64,000 nt of DNA, from assembly GCF_900166665.1 (NCBI RefSeq), contig NZ_LT800494.1, positions 3,494,061-3,558,060 of the forward strand, written 5' to 3'. Every line of letters begins with the position of its first letter. The stretch's first letter is position 1. The translations under genes and the position numbers were made by a program. The stretch is from Cytobacillus gottheilii. Lineage in GTDB: Bacteria; Bacillota; Bacilli; Bacillales; Cytobacillaceae. Under the pieces are notes generated by a model. That model worked only from the letters and a program-made list of their open reading frames with translations, was not told the origin of the DNA and did no database searches. Of the stretch, positions 54,184-63,095 are shown piece by piece.

Positions 54184-57000
54184 TTACTCTCCACCCTCAA
54201 TATTTTCATATTTAGTTTCTGAACTATCCAGCTCAATCGTCAAGCTCGCAGCTAAACTCTTGCCATTTTCTTGTCCTGGGATATATAAGCTGACTCCTAT
54301 AATATCCTCATCAGCTTTTAATGAGGTTCGTGTGCCAGACATAGGATCAGCATTACTATCTTTATCTATACGATAAATAACCAATTGCGGAGTTTTCCCT
54401 AAACCAGCTTTTTTACGAACTTCACGAACATATGCATTAGAGGTCATAGTAAAATCTTTATGGTCTTCTGGAAGAAGTGCTAATCGATCCTCATCAATAT
54501 CTTCATACAAATCACTTGGCGCACGTAAAACACCTATGTTAATAAAGCCTTCATCTTGATCCTCTAATTTCCCTAATCTAGTACGCTTTATTTTGCCAAT
54601 TGAATGATTAGCTATCTTCCAAACGTTATCTCCATCACTATCGACTTTGCCAATACCTGAAATCAAAATATTCCATCCTGTAAAATCAGCTTCCTTAGCC
54701 TTTTCTTCATACCATTCACACAACTTATCAATTTGTTTAAAGGTGCGAGATCTTTGATTGAATTTAAACTTAGTTAAGAAATGATTTTTAACTAAATCAA
54801 AGTCAATATTCTCCCAGAATAGACCTTTTTTAGTACGTGTTATTTTAGGTGTTCCTAACTGGCAGATGAATTTTTCAGTAACTTCTATATTTTCTTGCAG
54901 CTCTTTACTATTATTATTAAAAAATGTTGTTTGACTTGTAGTACCAGAAAAATCTATATTTGTAGGAATAGCACTTTGACTACGATTCTTAGCAGTAACT
55001 AACATCCATGAAACTTTTGGTGAATTCTTTACTTTTGGTCCATAGAGAGCAGGTTCGTCTCCTTGTAATGAATATACTTTTAACTCTTCACGCAACTCTT
55101 CATCCAACAAAGCTAAGAAACGGTATTTTTCCTGTGTATCATTTGTCATCCATATACGCGGCAGCATTTCGTAGCCTTTTCTATAACCGAACCAACGACC
55201 CATTTGCATTAATGTATCTGCAGTTTTAGTTGTACGAAGAAAATAAGTACTAACCAGCCCTTCTATTGTCAAGCCTCGTGACAATGTACTTCCGCCTATT
55301 ACAATAAATGCTGGTGCCGGTGAAGGATAATGAGCACTATCAACAGGCACATCTGGGTAAGCTAATCGAACATGCATATCTTCATCATTAAATCCATTAT
55401 TTGCACAATTATCAATACAAAGGTGTATGCCATCATGATAATCTAATTTTCCTTCATCCCCCAAAGGTATATGAGAGATTTGATCTTTTAAACGAATAAT
55501 CTCCTCTTTTATTCTATTAAAACTTGGATAATCTTTTACTTTAAGAGGATAACCCTCGAAATCTAATTCAAAATCTTCAAGAGTCATACGTGTTCTTTCC
55601 TCATCATAAATTAGATTACATAACTTAACCCAATCATCAGTTGAGAATGATGTAATGTATCGCTGAATAGATTCCGCAATATTCGCATGATCTTTTTGTG
55701 CTTGACTAGTATGAATGAGCATACTAATTGGTTTTTTATACTTACGATATCTCATAACAGCTGTGGCACAAAAGAACCAATGAATAGCGTTTTTTAGTGA
55801 ATTTGGAATATCTTTACGACGTCCTTTGTGTATATCCTTAATATGTTTTTCTTCATCGAGTTCCTTAGAGACACTGATTTCTCGAATTATCCTTAAACCT
55901 CGATATTCTACCGTATCATCAAGACCAAATATCTGTTTAGGACCAAAGTATTCCTTTGCTGGGTTTAATACCCCTATAAAATCTTTAGGATATAGAGAAT
56001 CTATTTTTGCTTCATTTAAAAAGTTTGCATATGGTGTTGCTGTATAACTAATATAATTGACAGACTGCGGCTTTATTTTATTTCCAATATTCACAAGTTT
56101 TCTTATTTCATTATTGATTTTAGTTCGTTCATCAGTTGAGATATCCTTCGTATTTATACCAGCTTGATCTGCCTCATCATCAATTATTAGAATTCGCATT
56201 TGTTTCAGCTTGTGCGGGTTTTCTTTTAACCATGATTCTAGATTTTGTAATCGTTTTCTATTTTTTAAGCATACAGTTAGATATCTCTTTGAATCATCTT
56301 CTCCTAAATGTAATTGATGTGTCCTCTCTGCAGAATCACTCTGTAGGGACGGTTTTGATATACGTGTCCATGCAAGATTTCCTGGTTTATCTAAGTCACT
56401 AATCAACCGATCTTCAGTCTGTTTCCGTAAATTTTCAATAATACCTGAAAGTACAATAAATACATTCCAACCCCAGTCTGCTGCCATTGCCATTAAGCCA
56501 GACATATTAGCAGTTTTACCAGACTGAACATTACCAATTACTAAACCTTTTATAGGACCATTTTCAGTGGTATTGATATTAAGCTTTTTTAAGATACCTT
56601 CAGTAGTTTGTTCTAATTCATTAATAGATTCCTCAGACCAACCATTCTTTGATAAGGATTTTTTATATAGTTGCCAAGAACCTTGTTCATTGTCAGGAAC
56701 GTGCATCTCATTATCAGCATTTGCAGCCACCAATGTACTTTGCTTAATCCTTTCATCTAGACGCTTAGATTTCTCAGCTGTTTGTTTCAGTTCACTCCAT
56801 ATTGTCAACCACATCTCGGCAGTTAAATTTTCCGGACAACTTCCCTCTTCTATTCTATCATTTAGTTTATATTGTAAATAAGTTATATCAGGTCCCCCGA
56901 AAAATTGAGCTCCAGACCATCCTTTCCTATCTACTAAATTCCGTATTATAGTCCGATGTTCATCAAAACTTGGATTATTATATGTTTGCACTTTGCTCAC
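54184..57000 (-). CDS. Z1 domain helicase-like ATPase
   Basis: The 938-aa protein has a P-loop at residues 155-163 (GNVQSGKTA), a DEAD-like Walker B LIIDDEADQA (271-280) and late motifs SRGLTIEGL and QMGRWFGYR with the arginine finger, the pattern of Z1, a superfamily 2 helicase-like ATPase of restriction systems. It is the first gene of the six-gene operon and is expected to translocate on DNA. The start is GTG 57000; the ribosome site AGGAT lies very close, so a start a few codons away cannot be ruled out. It is divergent from a 73-aa gene. Confidence 0.9.
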   Translation of the reverse strand: MSKVQTYNNPSFDEHRTIIRNLVDRKGWSGAQFFGGPDITYLQYKLNDRIEEGSCPENLTAEMWLTIWSELKQTAEKSKRLDERIKQSTLVAANADNEMHVPDNEQGSWQLYKKSLSKNGWSEESINELEQTTEGILKKLNINTTENGPIKGLVIGNVQSGKTANMSGLMAMAADWGWNVFIVLSGIIENLRKQTEDRLISDLDKPGNLAWTRISKPSLQSDSAERTHQLHLGEDDSKRYLTVCLKNRKRLQNLESWLKENPHKLKQMRILIIDDEADQAGINTKDISTDERTKINNEIRKLVNIGNKIKPQSVNYISYTATPYANFLNEAKIDSLYPKDFIGVLNPAKEYFGPKQIFGLDDTVEYRGLRIIREISVSKELDEEKHIKDIHKGRRKDIPNSLKNAIHWFFCATAVMRYRKYKKPISMLIHTSQAQKDHANIAESIQRYITSFSTDDWVKLCNLIYDEERTRMTLEDFELDFEGYPLKVKDYPSFNRIKEEIIRLKDQISHIPLGDEGKLDYHDGIHLCIDNCANNGFNDEDMHVRLAYPDVPVDSAHYPSPAPAFIVIGGSTLSRGLTIEGLVSTYFLRTTKTADTLMQMGRWFGYRKGYEMLPRIWMTNDTQEKYRFLALLDEELREELKVYSLQGDEPALYGPKVKNSPKVSWMLVTAKNRSQSAIPTNIDFSGTTSQTTFFNNNSKELQENIEVTEKFICQLGTPKITRTKKGLFWENIDFDLVKNHFLTKFKFNQRSRTFKQIDKLCEWYEEKAKEADFTGWNILISGIGKVDSDGDNVWKIANHSIGKIKRTRLGKLEDQDEGFINIGVLRAPSDLYEDIDEDRLALLPEDHKDFTMTSNAYVREVRKKAGLGKTPQLVIYRIDKDSNADPMSGTRTSLKADEDIIGVSLYIPGQENGKSLAASLTIELDSSETKYENIEGGE

Positions 57001-57221
57001 ATCCTAAAAATTTTTCATAAATATTATTATATGGGAGTATCTTACTATTTTCTATTAAATTTACTAAATTTCTTTTTCCAAGTTTATCATATAATTTCTA
57101 TAATGATCTTTCCTTAATAACTTATCAACATTTGTCTAAATAATGGGTAATTCACAAAGTTGACAAAAGGGTCATCAATAGTTTCAGCGAATAATATAAT
57201 AATGAAAGGTGTGGGTTATAT

Positions 57222-57443
57222 ATGGATAGAAATCAACTTAATGAAAGATTAAGAAATATACATTCAGAAAAAGAATTGAGATTACTCTGCTATAAAAGAA
57301 ATCGCCAGTTACGGGGAATATTACATGGTACAATTGTTGACAAGATAAAAATTATTGATGATTATGCACACTATACATATTTGAATTCTAATATTATAGG
57401 ATATTGCAAGATACAGAAATTATATCAGTACGTTACTTTTTAA
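57222..57443 (+). CDS. hypothetical protein, 73 aa
   Basis: A small, basic protein, MDRNQLNERLRNIHSEKE at the start, with a Tyr-rich C-terminal half. AAAGGTG lies about 10 bases before the ATG and a terminator hairpin follows at 57489, which argue for a real gene. It is divergent from the Z1 operon, so it could be a regulator of it, but it has no clear DNA-binding motif. Its presence only at the edge of the island suggests an accessory role. Confidence 0.5.
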   Translation: MDRNQLNERLRNIHSEKELRLLCYKRNRQLRGILHGTIVDKIKIIDDYAHYTYLNSNIIGYCKIQKLYQYVTF

Positions 57444-57488
57444 AGACAATAGATAGTGGATTGAATCACCTATATTTTCATTCGGACT

Positions 57489-57520
57489 AAAATAGCCACC
57501 TTAAATAATGTGGCTATTTT
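57489..57520. terminator. hairpin terminator
   Basis: AAAATAGCCAC (57489-57499) pairs exactly with GTGGCTATTTT (57510-57520). It can serve the 73-aa gene. Confidence 0.75.
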
Positions 57521-57619
57521 AAATTTATTTATTGAAATGTATGAAGTTATTCTTAGGTTTCTCTGATCTTTATTACTAGCATGTTTTTCAGAGTAAATTA
57601 GAATAATATTAATAAGATC

Positions 57620-58144
57620 TCACCTAATAAAGAATTCCTTATATTCCTCTAATGTTTCTTTAATATTTTTCCAGATAACCACTTTATCATTTTCTACTTC
57701 AAATACTTTACCATGGGATTTAGGTCCATCAAACTTCATCTGAGCAAAATTACTAGCAAAGGTTTTAACATATGTATCAGGGGAATTTTCTATATCACTG
57801 CACTTCTTCTCTAAATCCGCCACAGTTACATATCCTAATTGTCTTTCCAATTTATAAAATGCTCTGACTATTTTATGGTTAATTTGATGGGAATTTTTAG
57901 CCCATTTTGGAATTCTACCTCTTGCCTTTCCAGTATCTGTATCCATAAAAATATTATTACTCTTTTCCTTTAATAAAGATTTATAAGTATGTGTCGTCTT
58001 TGAAAAGCTATTAGTTATATATTGAATCATAAAATTCTCAATAACTTCCTTAGACTCTTCCTTATTTATTGTTAAGGCAAGGTTAAATTTTTCTAATATG
58101 TCATCGTTAACATTACATTGGAATAAATTTGTCATTGGCTCCAC
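57620..58144 (-). CDS. putative DNA-binding protein, ribbon-helix-helix-like N-terminus
   Basis: The 174-aa protein begins with a strand and two helices (NLFQCNVNDDILEKF, NKEESKEVIENFMIQYI), which fit a ribbon-helix-helix fold, then an Asn/Lys-rich linker and a C-terminal region (INHKIVRAFYKLERQLGYVTVADLEKKC) that could be a second helix-turn-helix. A plausible regulator of the island. The start is GTG 58144 or ATG 58135; AGGAG lies 4 or 13 bases away respectively, so neither is ideal. No other family recognised. Confidence 0.55.
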   Translation of the reverse strand: MEPMTNLFQCNVNDDILEKFNLALTINKEESKEVIENFMIQYITNSFSKTTHTYKSLLKEKSNNIFMDTDTGKARGRIPKWAKNSHQINHKIVRAFYKLERQLGYVTVADLEKKCSDIENSPDTYVKTFASNFAQMKFDGPKSHGKVFEVENDKVVIWKNIKETLEEYKEFFIR

Positions 58145-58319
58145 CTTACTCCTTCTAAATAATTTTACTTATTTTACTAATTTATACTTATATACTAAAT
58201 TACATTGAAGTTACTTACAAACTAATATTTTTCAAATATGAGATTTAAGAGTGTTTTTTTATGGATAAATCTCAATCTCTAGGTCTAATTGATTCTTTTC
58301 TTTCTATACATCAACGGCT

Positions 58320-59303
58320 TTATTTTGTTCCTACTGCATCTAAAGCCTTCCTCTTACTTTTAACCACATACATATTCCCATCAGCCTGTGTAAATAAATT
58401 CCCCAGTTTTCCTTTCGAAGATTCAGTAAAAGCATGCCCAACTGACAGCTTAACCTTTAGCATCGATTCATAATTATAATGTTCAATCTTATCTTCAATT
58501 CTTTCTAACAGGCAATCTATTTCTTGCTCATTTTTCCCCTCTGCAAAAAGGATAAATTCATCTCCGCCAATTCTTGCTACAGTAATAGTCTGGGAAGAAA
58601 AAGCGTTTAATAGTTCCGCTGCTTTTTTTATAAGGAGATCTCCTTGTTTATGCCCGTAATTGTCATTTACAAATTTTAAATCATCTAAATCGCATAAAAT
58701 AATGGCAAGGGTTGTATTCACTTCTTCATTATATTTTGTGAAGATCATTTCAAAATAAGCTCTGTTATAAATCCCTGTTAGTGCATCATGATATAGCTGA
58801 TAATCTAGCTTTTCTTGTAAGGCAATTCTCTCATCAATGTTTCTTAGGACACCTTGAAGTGCTGTTAACTTTCCTTTGTTATAGACGGGTGTTGCATATT
58901 CTTCAAACCATCTGTATGTACCGTCTTTGTCTTTCCACCGCTGGATAATCGGTTTACTATAATCAATGTCTCCCCGTACTTTCTTCATAAGAATTTTATA
59001 ATCATCTGGGTGAATATCGATAAAAGCAATATTAGAGCTTGCATAGGCTCTTGCAATGGAATTTTCCCCAAAGAAATTTTCGGCCGATGGACTTAGGTAT
59101 TCAAATTTCACCTCTGGAATCACTTTTGCATAGTAAATAAAGTCATTCGGCGTTTCTATTAAGTGAACAAAACGGTTATGTTCTTCCGTAAGACTTTGCT
59201 GCTCCCTTTTCGATCTGCGATACACAAAAATATTTATGATGATCCCTAATATAAGCGCTATCAGAAAACCCGTTACAAAATGTAAATTAATCGTTAGACC
59301 CAT
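58320..59303 (-). CDS. membrane-anchored PAS-GGDEF diguanylate cyclase
   Basis: The 327-aa protein has one membrane helix (residues 8-28), a PAS domain (about 40-155, with the PAC-like end RWFEEYATPVYNKGKLTAL) and a GGDEF domain (about 165-320) with an intact RIGGDEF active site, so it should make c-di-GMP. The residues before it (AFSSQTITVARI) contain no RxxD, so it too lacks the standard I-site. The signal sensed by PAS is unknown. No clear ribosome site is seen beyond a GAGG-like stretch. It marks the return to ordinary chromosome right of the island. Confidence 0.9.
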   Translation of the reverse strand: MGLTINLHFVTGFLIALILGIIINIFVYRRSKREQQSLTEEHNRFVHLIETPNDFIYYAKVIPEVKFEYLSPSAENFFGENSIARAYASSNIAFIDIHPDDYKILMKKVRGDIDYSKPIIQRWKDKDGTYRWFEEYATPVYNKGKLTALQGVLRNIDERIALQEKLDYQLYHDALTGIYNRAYFEMIFTKYNEEVNTTLAIILCDLDDLKFVNDNYGHKQGDLLIKKAAELLNAFSSQTITVARIGGDEFILFAEGKNEQEIDCLLERIEDKIEHYNYESMLKVKLSVGHAFTESSKGKLGNLFTQADGNMYVVKSKRKALDAVGTK

Positions 59304-59467
59304 AGTTGTTAACTCCTCGAAGTAGTATATATTTACTATACTGGCAGTTCTATGTACTTACAATAGATAGAACCTTATCTTCAATTAATTACCTATTTTT
59401 ATAGTGCTTTGATTTAGATAGTAGTTCAAACACAAACGACACGACCGCACCTGAAAGCAGTGGGTCA

Positions 59468-59602
59468 TGTGACATTAAAGGAAACTAGAGCGAGATTTAA
59501 CATGTGCCGGGAAGTACGTATTATGACCGGACAAAAGCCGAAGAGTGGTTTTGCTCTGTAGAAGAAACAGAAGTTGCTGGGTTTCGGGCTCCGAAAAGAT
59601 AA
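59468..59602 (+). pseudogene. decayed sunset-domain protein, C-terminal remnant
   Basis: One frame reads C-D-I-K-G-N, a TAG, S-E-I, a TAA, then [33 protein letters not shown] and a stop. This is the sunset domain (CxIKGN...HVPGSxYYDxT...EEWFCxxxEAxxAGFR), normally a C-terminal tail of secreted nucleases and related proteins. Two in-frame stops and no upstream coding part show it is a relic. A terminator follows. The region 59304-59460 shows nothing else. Confidence 0.8.
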
Positions 59603-59611
59603 GAAGATTAG

Positions 59612-59645
59612 AAATAGCCACTCCGATTGGGATGGCTATTTTTTT
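59612..59645 (+). terminator. terminator after the sunset-domain relic
   Basis: AAATAGCCA (59612-59620) pairs with TGGCTATTT, with an inner CTCC/GGGA pairing, and a run of seven T follows. Confidence 0.8.
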
Positions 59646-59798
59646 ATCAATCCCCCTCTTAAATGGGGTTATTTATTTAAACAATAAATTTGTCATTGGC
59701 TGTTAATTAAGGTCTATATTTTTGTATCAATTTTAGAAGGAGTAAATAAAATCCATACAGAATATATACCTCATAAAAAATTTTAGGAAGGTGTATGT

Positions 59799-60149
59799 AT
59801 GTCAAAGCATTGGAGTAAAGAGGAAAATTCTATTTTAATTAATTATATTCAGTTATATCGGACAAACATTTTTAAAAAGGATTTGAAAAAAGCCAAACAA
59901 CTAACGAATGATTTAGCGCAGGAAATTCATCAGCAACATCCCGCTATCCAAAATAGAACAATCAATGCAATCTCCCAACGTTTACCTTACCTGGATAATC
60001 TCCTTGCCGGGGTTTTTGAGGAACAGCATTATGCAATGAAGGACAGGTATTTGTATTCCAGTCAATTAAGAGAAGACCAAAACAAAGAACCGAATTTATG
60101 TAATTGGAGACACTCTTATAATGGAGCACTAAAAGAATTGGAAATTTAA
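59799..60149 (+). CDS. hypothetical protein, 116 aa
   Basis: The protein begins MSKHWSKEENSILINYIQL, a pattern reminiscent of Myb/SANT-type helix-turn-helix domains (Trp and an EE-x-x-I-L helix), followed by a helical region with many Lys and Gln and ending LKELEI. AGGAAGGTG lies about 6 bases before the ATG. It precedes a small cysteine-containing gene by 30 bases, on the same strand. I cannot assign a function. Confidence 0.6.
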   Translation: MSKHWSKEENSILINYIQLYRTNIFKKDLKKAKQLTNDLAQEIHQQHPAIQNRTINAISQRLPYLDNLLAGVFEEQHYAMKDRYLYSSQLREDQNKEPNLCNWRHSYNGALKELEI

Positions 60150-60179
60150 TAACCATATCTAATTGAAGAGGTGAAAAGT

Positions 60180-60416
60180 ATGGGGTTAACATCATTTGCT
60201 GAAGTTCTGCAGTCTAATTATGTTATTATTTACGACAATGCAAATGGCAACAAAGTTCATAGTACTACATGCCGCTTTGTTACAGAGGATAATTTTAATA
60301 AAAAGGTTTTAGATAACAAGGAACAAAATGGATACTATCAGTCTTTACAGACATTAAATGATTTAACAGATGAAACGGTTGTTCCATGTAAGGTCTGTAA
60401 ACCACATCCTGTATAA
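60180..60416 (+). CDS. small putative zinc-binding protein, 78 aa
   Basis: The protein has the spaced pattern HSTTCRFV and VPCKVCKP, a His/Cys then Cys-x2-Cys layout as in the Ada-type zinc-binding domain (FHxxxC ... PCxxCxP). No other domain is present, so it may be a stand-alone zinc ribbon. GAGGTG lies about 7 bases before ATG 60180. It follows the 116-aa gene closely and probably shares its transcript. Such domains often sit at the end of nucleases; here no nuclease is seen nearby. Confidence 0.6.
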   Translation: MGLTSFAEVLQSNYVIIYDNANGNKVHSTTCRFVTEDNFNKKVLDNKEQNGYYQSLQTLNDLTDETVVPCKVCKPHPV

Positions 60417-60634
60417 GGATTGTTTTGAACCCCCCCTCATACACCGCATTATATAATCTTAAGGATTTCCCCATTTTCACTGCTTCTTCTTTTCTTACAT
60501 TTCCCCTCTGACTCCAAGCAGAGGGTCTTTGGATTAAACCTTCCCCCATATGTACTTATTACCCTTTTAAAAAAACCGAATCTTTTCCCGCCCTCCTCCG
60601 TAAGATAATATGAAATATGAAACGAGGTGAAAGT

Positions 60635-60970
60635 ATGGGTAAGACGAAGTTAGTCATGGCGGGCATTACGGCGACTGCTCTGACAATCGGTCTTTCGGGC
60701 TGCAGCTCGCAGGCAGAAGTTCCTCCCCCTCCCACTGATACGGATTGTGATGACTGGGAATGGGATGATGATGATGGTGTATATGAATGTGATGATGATC
60801 ATTCCCGGCATTATGGGCACTTTTTTTATGGCGGGACGTTTTACAAAGGAAAGAATGCATTGCTGAATAGCTCTGCCTATAAAAGTTATAAAAGCAGTTC
60901 TTCGTTTGCCGGAGATTCGAAAAACAGAAGTTCAGGGTTTGGAAGCGGGTCTTCAAGCTCGGGCGGATAA
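60635..60970 (+). CDS. acidic lipoprotein with Ser/Gly-rich C-terminal tail
   Basis: The 111-aa protein has a lipoprotein signal with lipobox LSGC near residue 23, then a Pro/Asp-rich linker and an acidic region (DDWEWDDDDG), a central part with Gly and Tyr, and ends in SSGFGSGSSSSGG. The start at 60635 has GAGGTG upstream. It is the first gene of a likely operon with DUF350, an unknown protein, an ATP-grasp enzyme and a potassium channel. The tail is a plausible site for peptide-ligase modification by the ATP-grasp enzyme; that is inference. Confidence 0.8.
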   Translation: MGKTKLVMAGITATALTIGLSGCSSQAEVPPPPTDTDCDDWEWDDDDGVYECDDDHSRHYGHFFYGGTFYKGKNALLNSSAYKSYKSSSSFAGDSKNRSSGFGSGSSSSGG

Positions 60971-60998
60971 TGACTTTTAGAAAAAGGAGGATGAAAAG

Positions 60999-61397
60999 AT
61001 GAATTTATACTTAAATTTTGCTTCTTATTTAGGGGTAGCTTTATTGCTTCTTATTGCAGGCATGATTATTTTTACGCTGAGTACCCCGAAGTTAAAGGAA
61101 TTTCGCCTGATTGGTGAAAAGAATGTAACTGCTGCTTTGTTTTTGGGCGGGAAGGTTTTAGGACTTGCGATTGTGCTTGGCGCTGCAGCGGAATATTCTA
61201 TTGACCTGATGGATATGGTGATTTGGGGAGCAATCGGCATTGTCTCGCAGATTCTTGTGTTCCTGATTGCCGAATTGGTGACAATCCGCTTTAGCATTAC
61301 GAAGGCGATTGAAGAAGATAATCGGGCGGTAGGTGTGATGCTTCTCTCCTTATCCTTGGCCATCGGTCTGATTATCGCAAAGTGTTTATCTTACTAA
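60999..61397 (+). CDS. DUF350 membrane protein
   Basis: The 132-aa protein has four membrane helices (about residues 8-28, 46-66, 72-94 and 108-128) in the DUF350 arrangement. DUF350 proteins are repeatedly encoded next to glutathionylspermidine-synthase-like ATP-grasp enzymes. AAAGGAGG lies about 7 bases before the ATG. Molecular function unknown; a role in membrane homeostasis or ion-related stress is suggested only by the channel gene in the same cluster. Confidence 0.85.
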   Translation: MNLYLNFASYLGVALLLLIAGMIIFTLSTPKLKEFRLIGEKNVTAALFLGGKVLGLAIVLGAAAEYSIDLMDMVIWGAIGIVSQILVFLIAELVTIRFSITKAIEEDNRAVGVMLLSLSLAIGLIIAKCLSY

Positions 61398-61413
61398 ATT
61401 AAGGGTGGGGCCT

Positions 61414-61872
61414 GTGTTGGACGCATTAACTTACTATATTGACCGTGGCAACGGACGATATGATCCATTCTATGAATATAAAACTTCCTCTGTTGGAAAA
61501 GACGAATTCTACGCCAGACAGCTTTGCACATATCTGATCTTGCGCGGGTCACAGTATGAATTAATCTCGAATGAAATGGACGGCAAGGAAGAGATTCTTG
61601 TCTTGAAAGAAATTGGCCGAAATTTATCTGGGGATGAAGAAAAAAGTTTTCGGGGAGAAGGAATACATATCGAGTTCCGAAGCCCAAATGAGCGGGAAAA
61701 TTATCGCCTTCTTTCTCGTATTCCCTGTGATACTCACTTTGACGTTCTGCGCTATCTGCTGAAAGACATTGTCGACATTCCGCAGCTCGGGAAAAGAAAA
61801 GTGACTTCAACAGAGATCGATGAGGACAGAGGCGTCTATGTTCTGTATGTCGAGGAATTTGAAGCATGGTGA
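61414..61872 (+). CDS. unknown protein of the ATP-grasp cluster, 152 aa
   Basis: A soluble alpha/beta protein with no motif I recognise; it contains GRYDPFYEYKTSSVGKDEF and a C-terminal VYVLYVEEFEAW. The start is taken as GTG 61414, preceded by GGGTGGGG; GTG 61405 is the alternative. Its end overlaps the ATP-grasp gene by 7 bases, so the two are translationally coupled. The position suggests a partner or substrate of the enzyme. Confidence 0.65.
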   Translation: MLDALTYYIDRGNGRYDPFYEYKTSSVGKDEFYARQLCTYLILRGSQYELISNEMDGKEEILVLKEIGRNLSGDEEKSFRGEGIHIEFRSPNERENYRLLSRIPCDTHFDVLRYLLKDIVDIPQLGKRKVTSTEIDEDRGVYVLYVEEFEAW

Positions 61873-63092
61873 ATACTGCTGACTACCGGACAAAACGGAA
61901 ACAATTTTATGAAAAAATCGAAGGCTTTTGGCACGATCTCTATGGGGAGGAATATGCCCTTTATGATATCAAGCCGCTGGAACAGGCTGAAGCAGATCGC
62001 ATACGTCTGATCAGCGAACGAATCGGAGCCGTTTTCTTTAAAACCGCCTCCCTTCTTCGCAAAGTTCCAAATGAAACATTGCTTGAAATGGGGTTTCCAG
62101 CTGAAACCCTTTCCTATATTCGTTTGAAAACGATGCATTCTGAGAGCGTGATCGCCAGGCTAGATCTGATCCCCTCCTGCGACAGCTATAAATGCATTGA
62201 GATTAATGCAGATACGCCTACTTTCATTAAAGAGCTCTTTTCGGTTAACGCTGAAATCTGCCGGGAGTTTGGGATGATCGATCCGAATGAAGGCATGGAA
62301 GCAAAGTTAAGATCCGCCGTACAGGAAAGTATTAAACAAAGCTCGCAAAAGAAAAACCCTAATATCGTTTTCACGGCACATGAAGACAATATCGAGGATC
62401 GGGAAACGGTTCTATATCTGCAAAAAGGGATAGATTCCAAGTTCACCCCTCTCCATAAGCTTCACATTGAAAAAGGTGTGGGTCTATTTGATGAGCAAGG
62501 GAAAAAAATCGATATTCTCTATCGTCAGACGTTTCCGATTGAAAACCTGATTAAAGATGAGGATGACAAAGGAAATCTCATCGGTCTTTGGTTACTAGAC
62601 CTGATTGAGGATGGAAAGCTTACTGTTATTAATCCTCCCTCCGCTTTTCTGCTGCAAAACAAAGCGGTTCAGGCCATTATTTGGGGTTTGCATGAAGAGC
62701 ACCATTCTTTTTTTACAGAAGAAGAGCATAGCTGGATTGGAGAGTACTTCCTTCCAACTTACCTGGAAGCAGATTATTTCATCCAAAATGGAATTCCTTT
62801 TGTGAAAAAGCCGATCTTTGGGCGTGAAGGCGATACGGTTGAGATTTTTAATCGTAGCGGAAAACTTGTTTTAGCCGATGCGCAAAGCTCTTATACCGAC
62901 TATCTCCCCGTATACCAGCAATATATCGAGCATCCGTCCATGGATTTTCAGAGTGAAAAAGGCAAACAAAATGGCAAACTGCTTCTCGGCAGCTTTCTGC
63001 TAAATGGGAAGCCTGGAGCTATCGGTTATCGGATTGGCGAAACCATTACGAATAACCTTTCTTATTATCTTCCTGCGGGAATCAGGAGGTAG
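61866..63092 (+). CDS. glutathionylspermidine synthase-like ATP-grasp enzyme
   Basis: The 408-aa protein matches the C-terminal synthetase family of GspS (YjfC/YgiC-type). Features are CIEINADTPTF, LLDLIEDGKLTVINPP, LPTYLEADYFIQNG and VKKPIFGREGDTVEIF, the ATP-grasp core. It lacks the amidase domain of E. coli GspS. It should form an amide bond between a carboxylate and an amine, possibly on a peptide or protein; the true substrate is unknown. It overlaps the preceding gene and is followed after 3 bases by the potassium channel gene. Confidence 0.85.
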   Translation: MVNTADYRTKRKQFYEKIEGFWHDLYGEEYALYDIKPLEQAEADRIRLISERIGAVFFKTASLLRKVPNETLLEMGFPAETLSYIRLKTMHSESVIARLDLIPSCDSYKCIEINADTPTFIKELFSVNAEICREFGMIDPNEGMEAKLRSAVQESIKQSSQKKNPNIVFTAHEDNIEDRETVLYLQKGIDSKFTPLHKLHIEKGVGLFDEQGKKIDILYRQTFPIENLIKDEDDKGNLIGLWLLDLIEDGKLTVINPPSAFLLQNKAVQAIIWGLHEEHHSFFTEEEHSWIGEYFLPTYLEADYFIQNGIPFVKKPIFGREGDTVEIFNRSGKLVLADAQSSYTDYLPVYQQYIEHPSMDFQSEKGKQNGKLLLGSFLLNGKPGAIGYRIGETITNNLSYYLPAGIRR

Positions 63093-63095
63093 AGC

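Noticed and set aside
60504-60525. Terminator after the 78-aa gene
   Set aside because: CCCTCTG/CAGAGGG form a hairpin but the following sequence lacks a proper T run, so it was not listed as a terminator.
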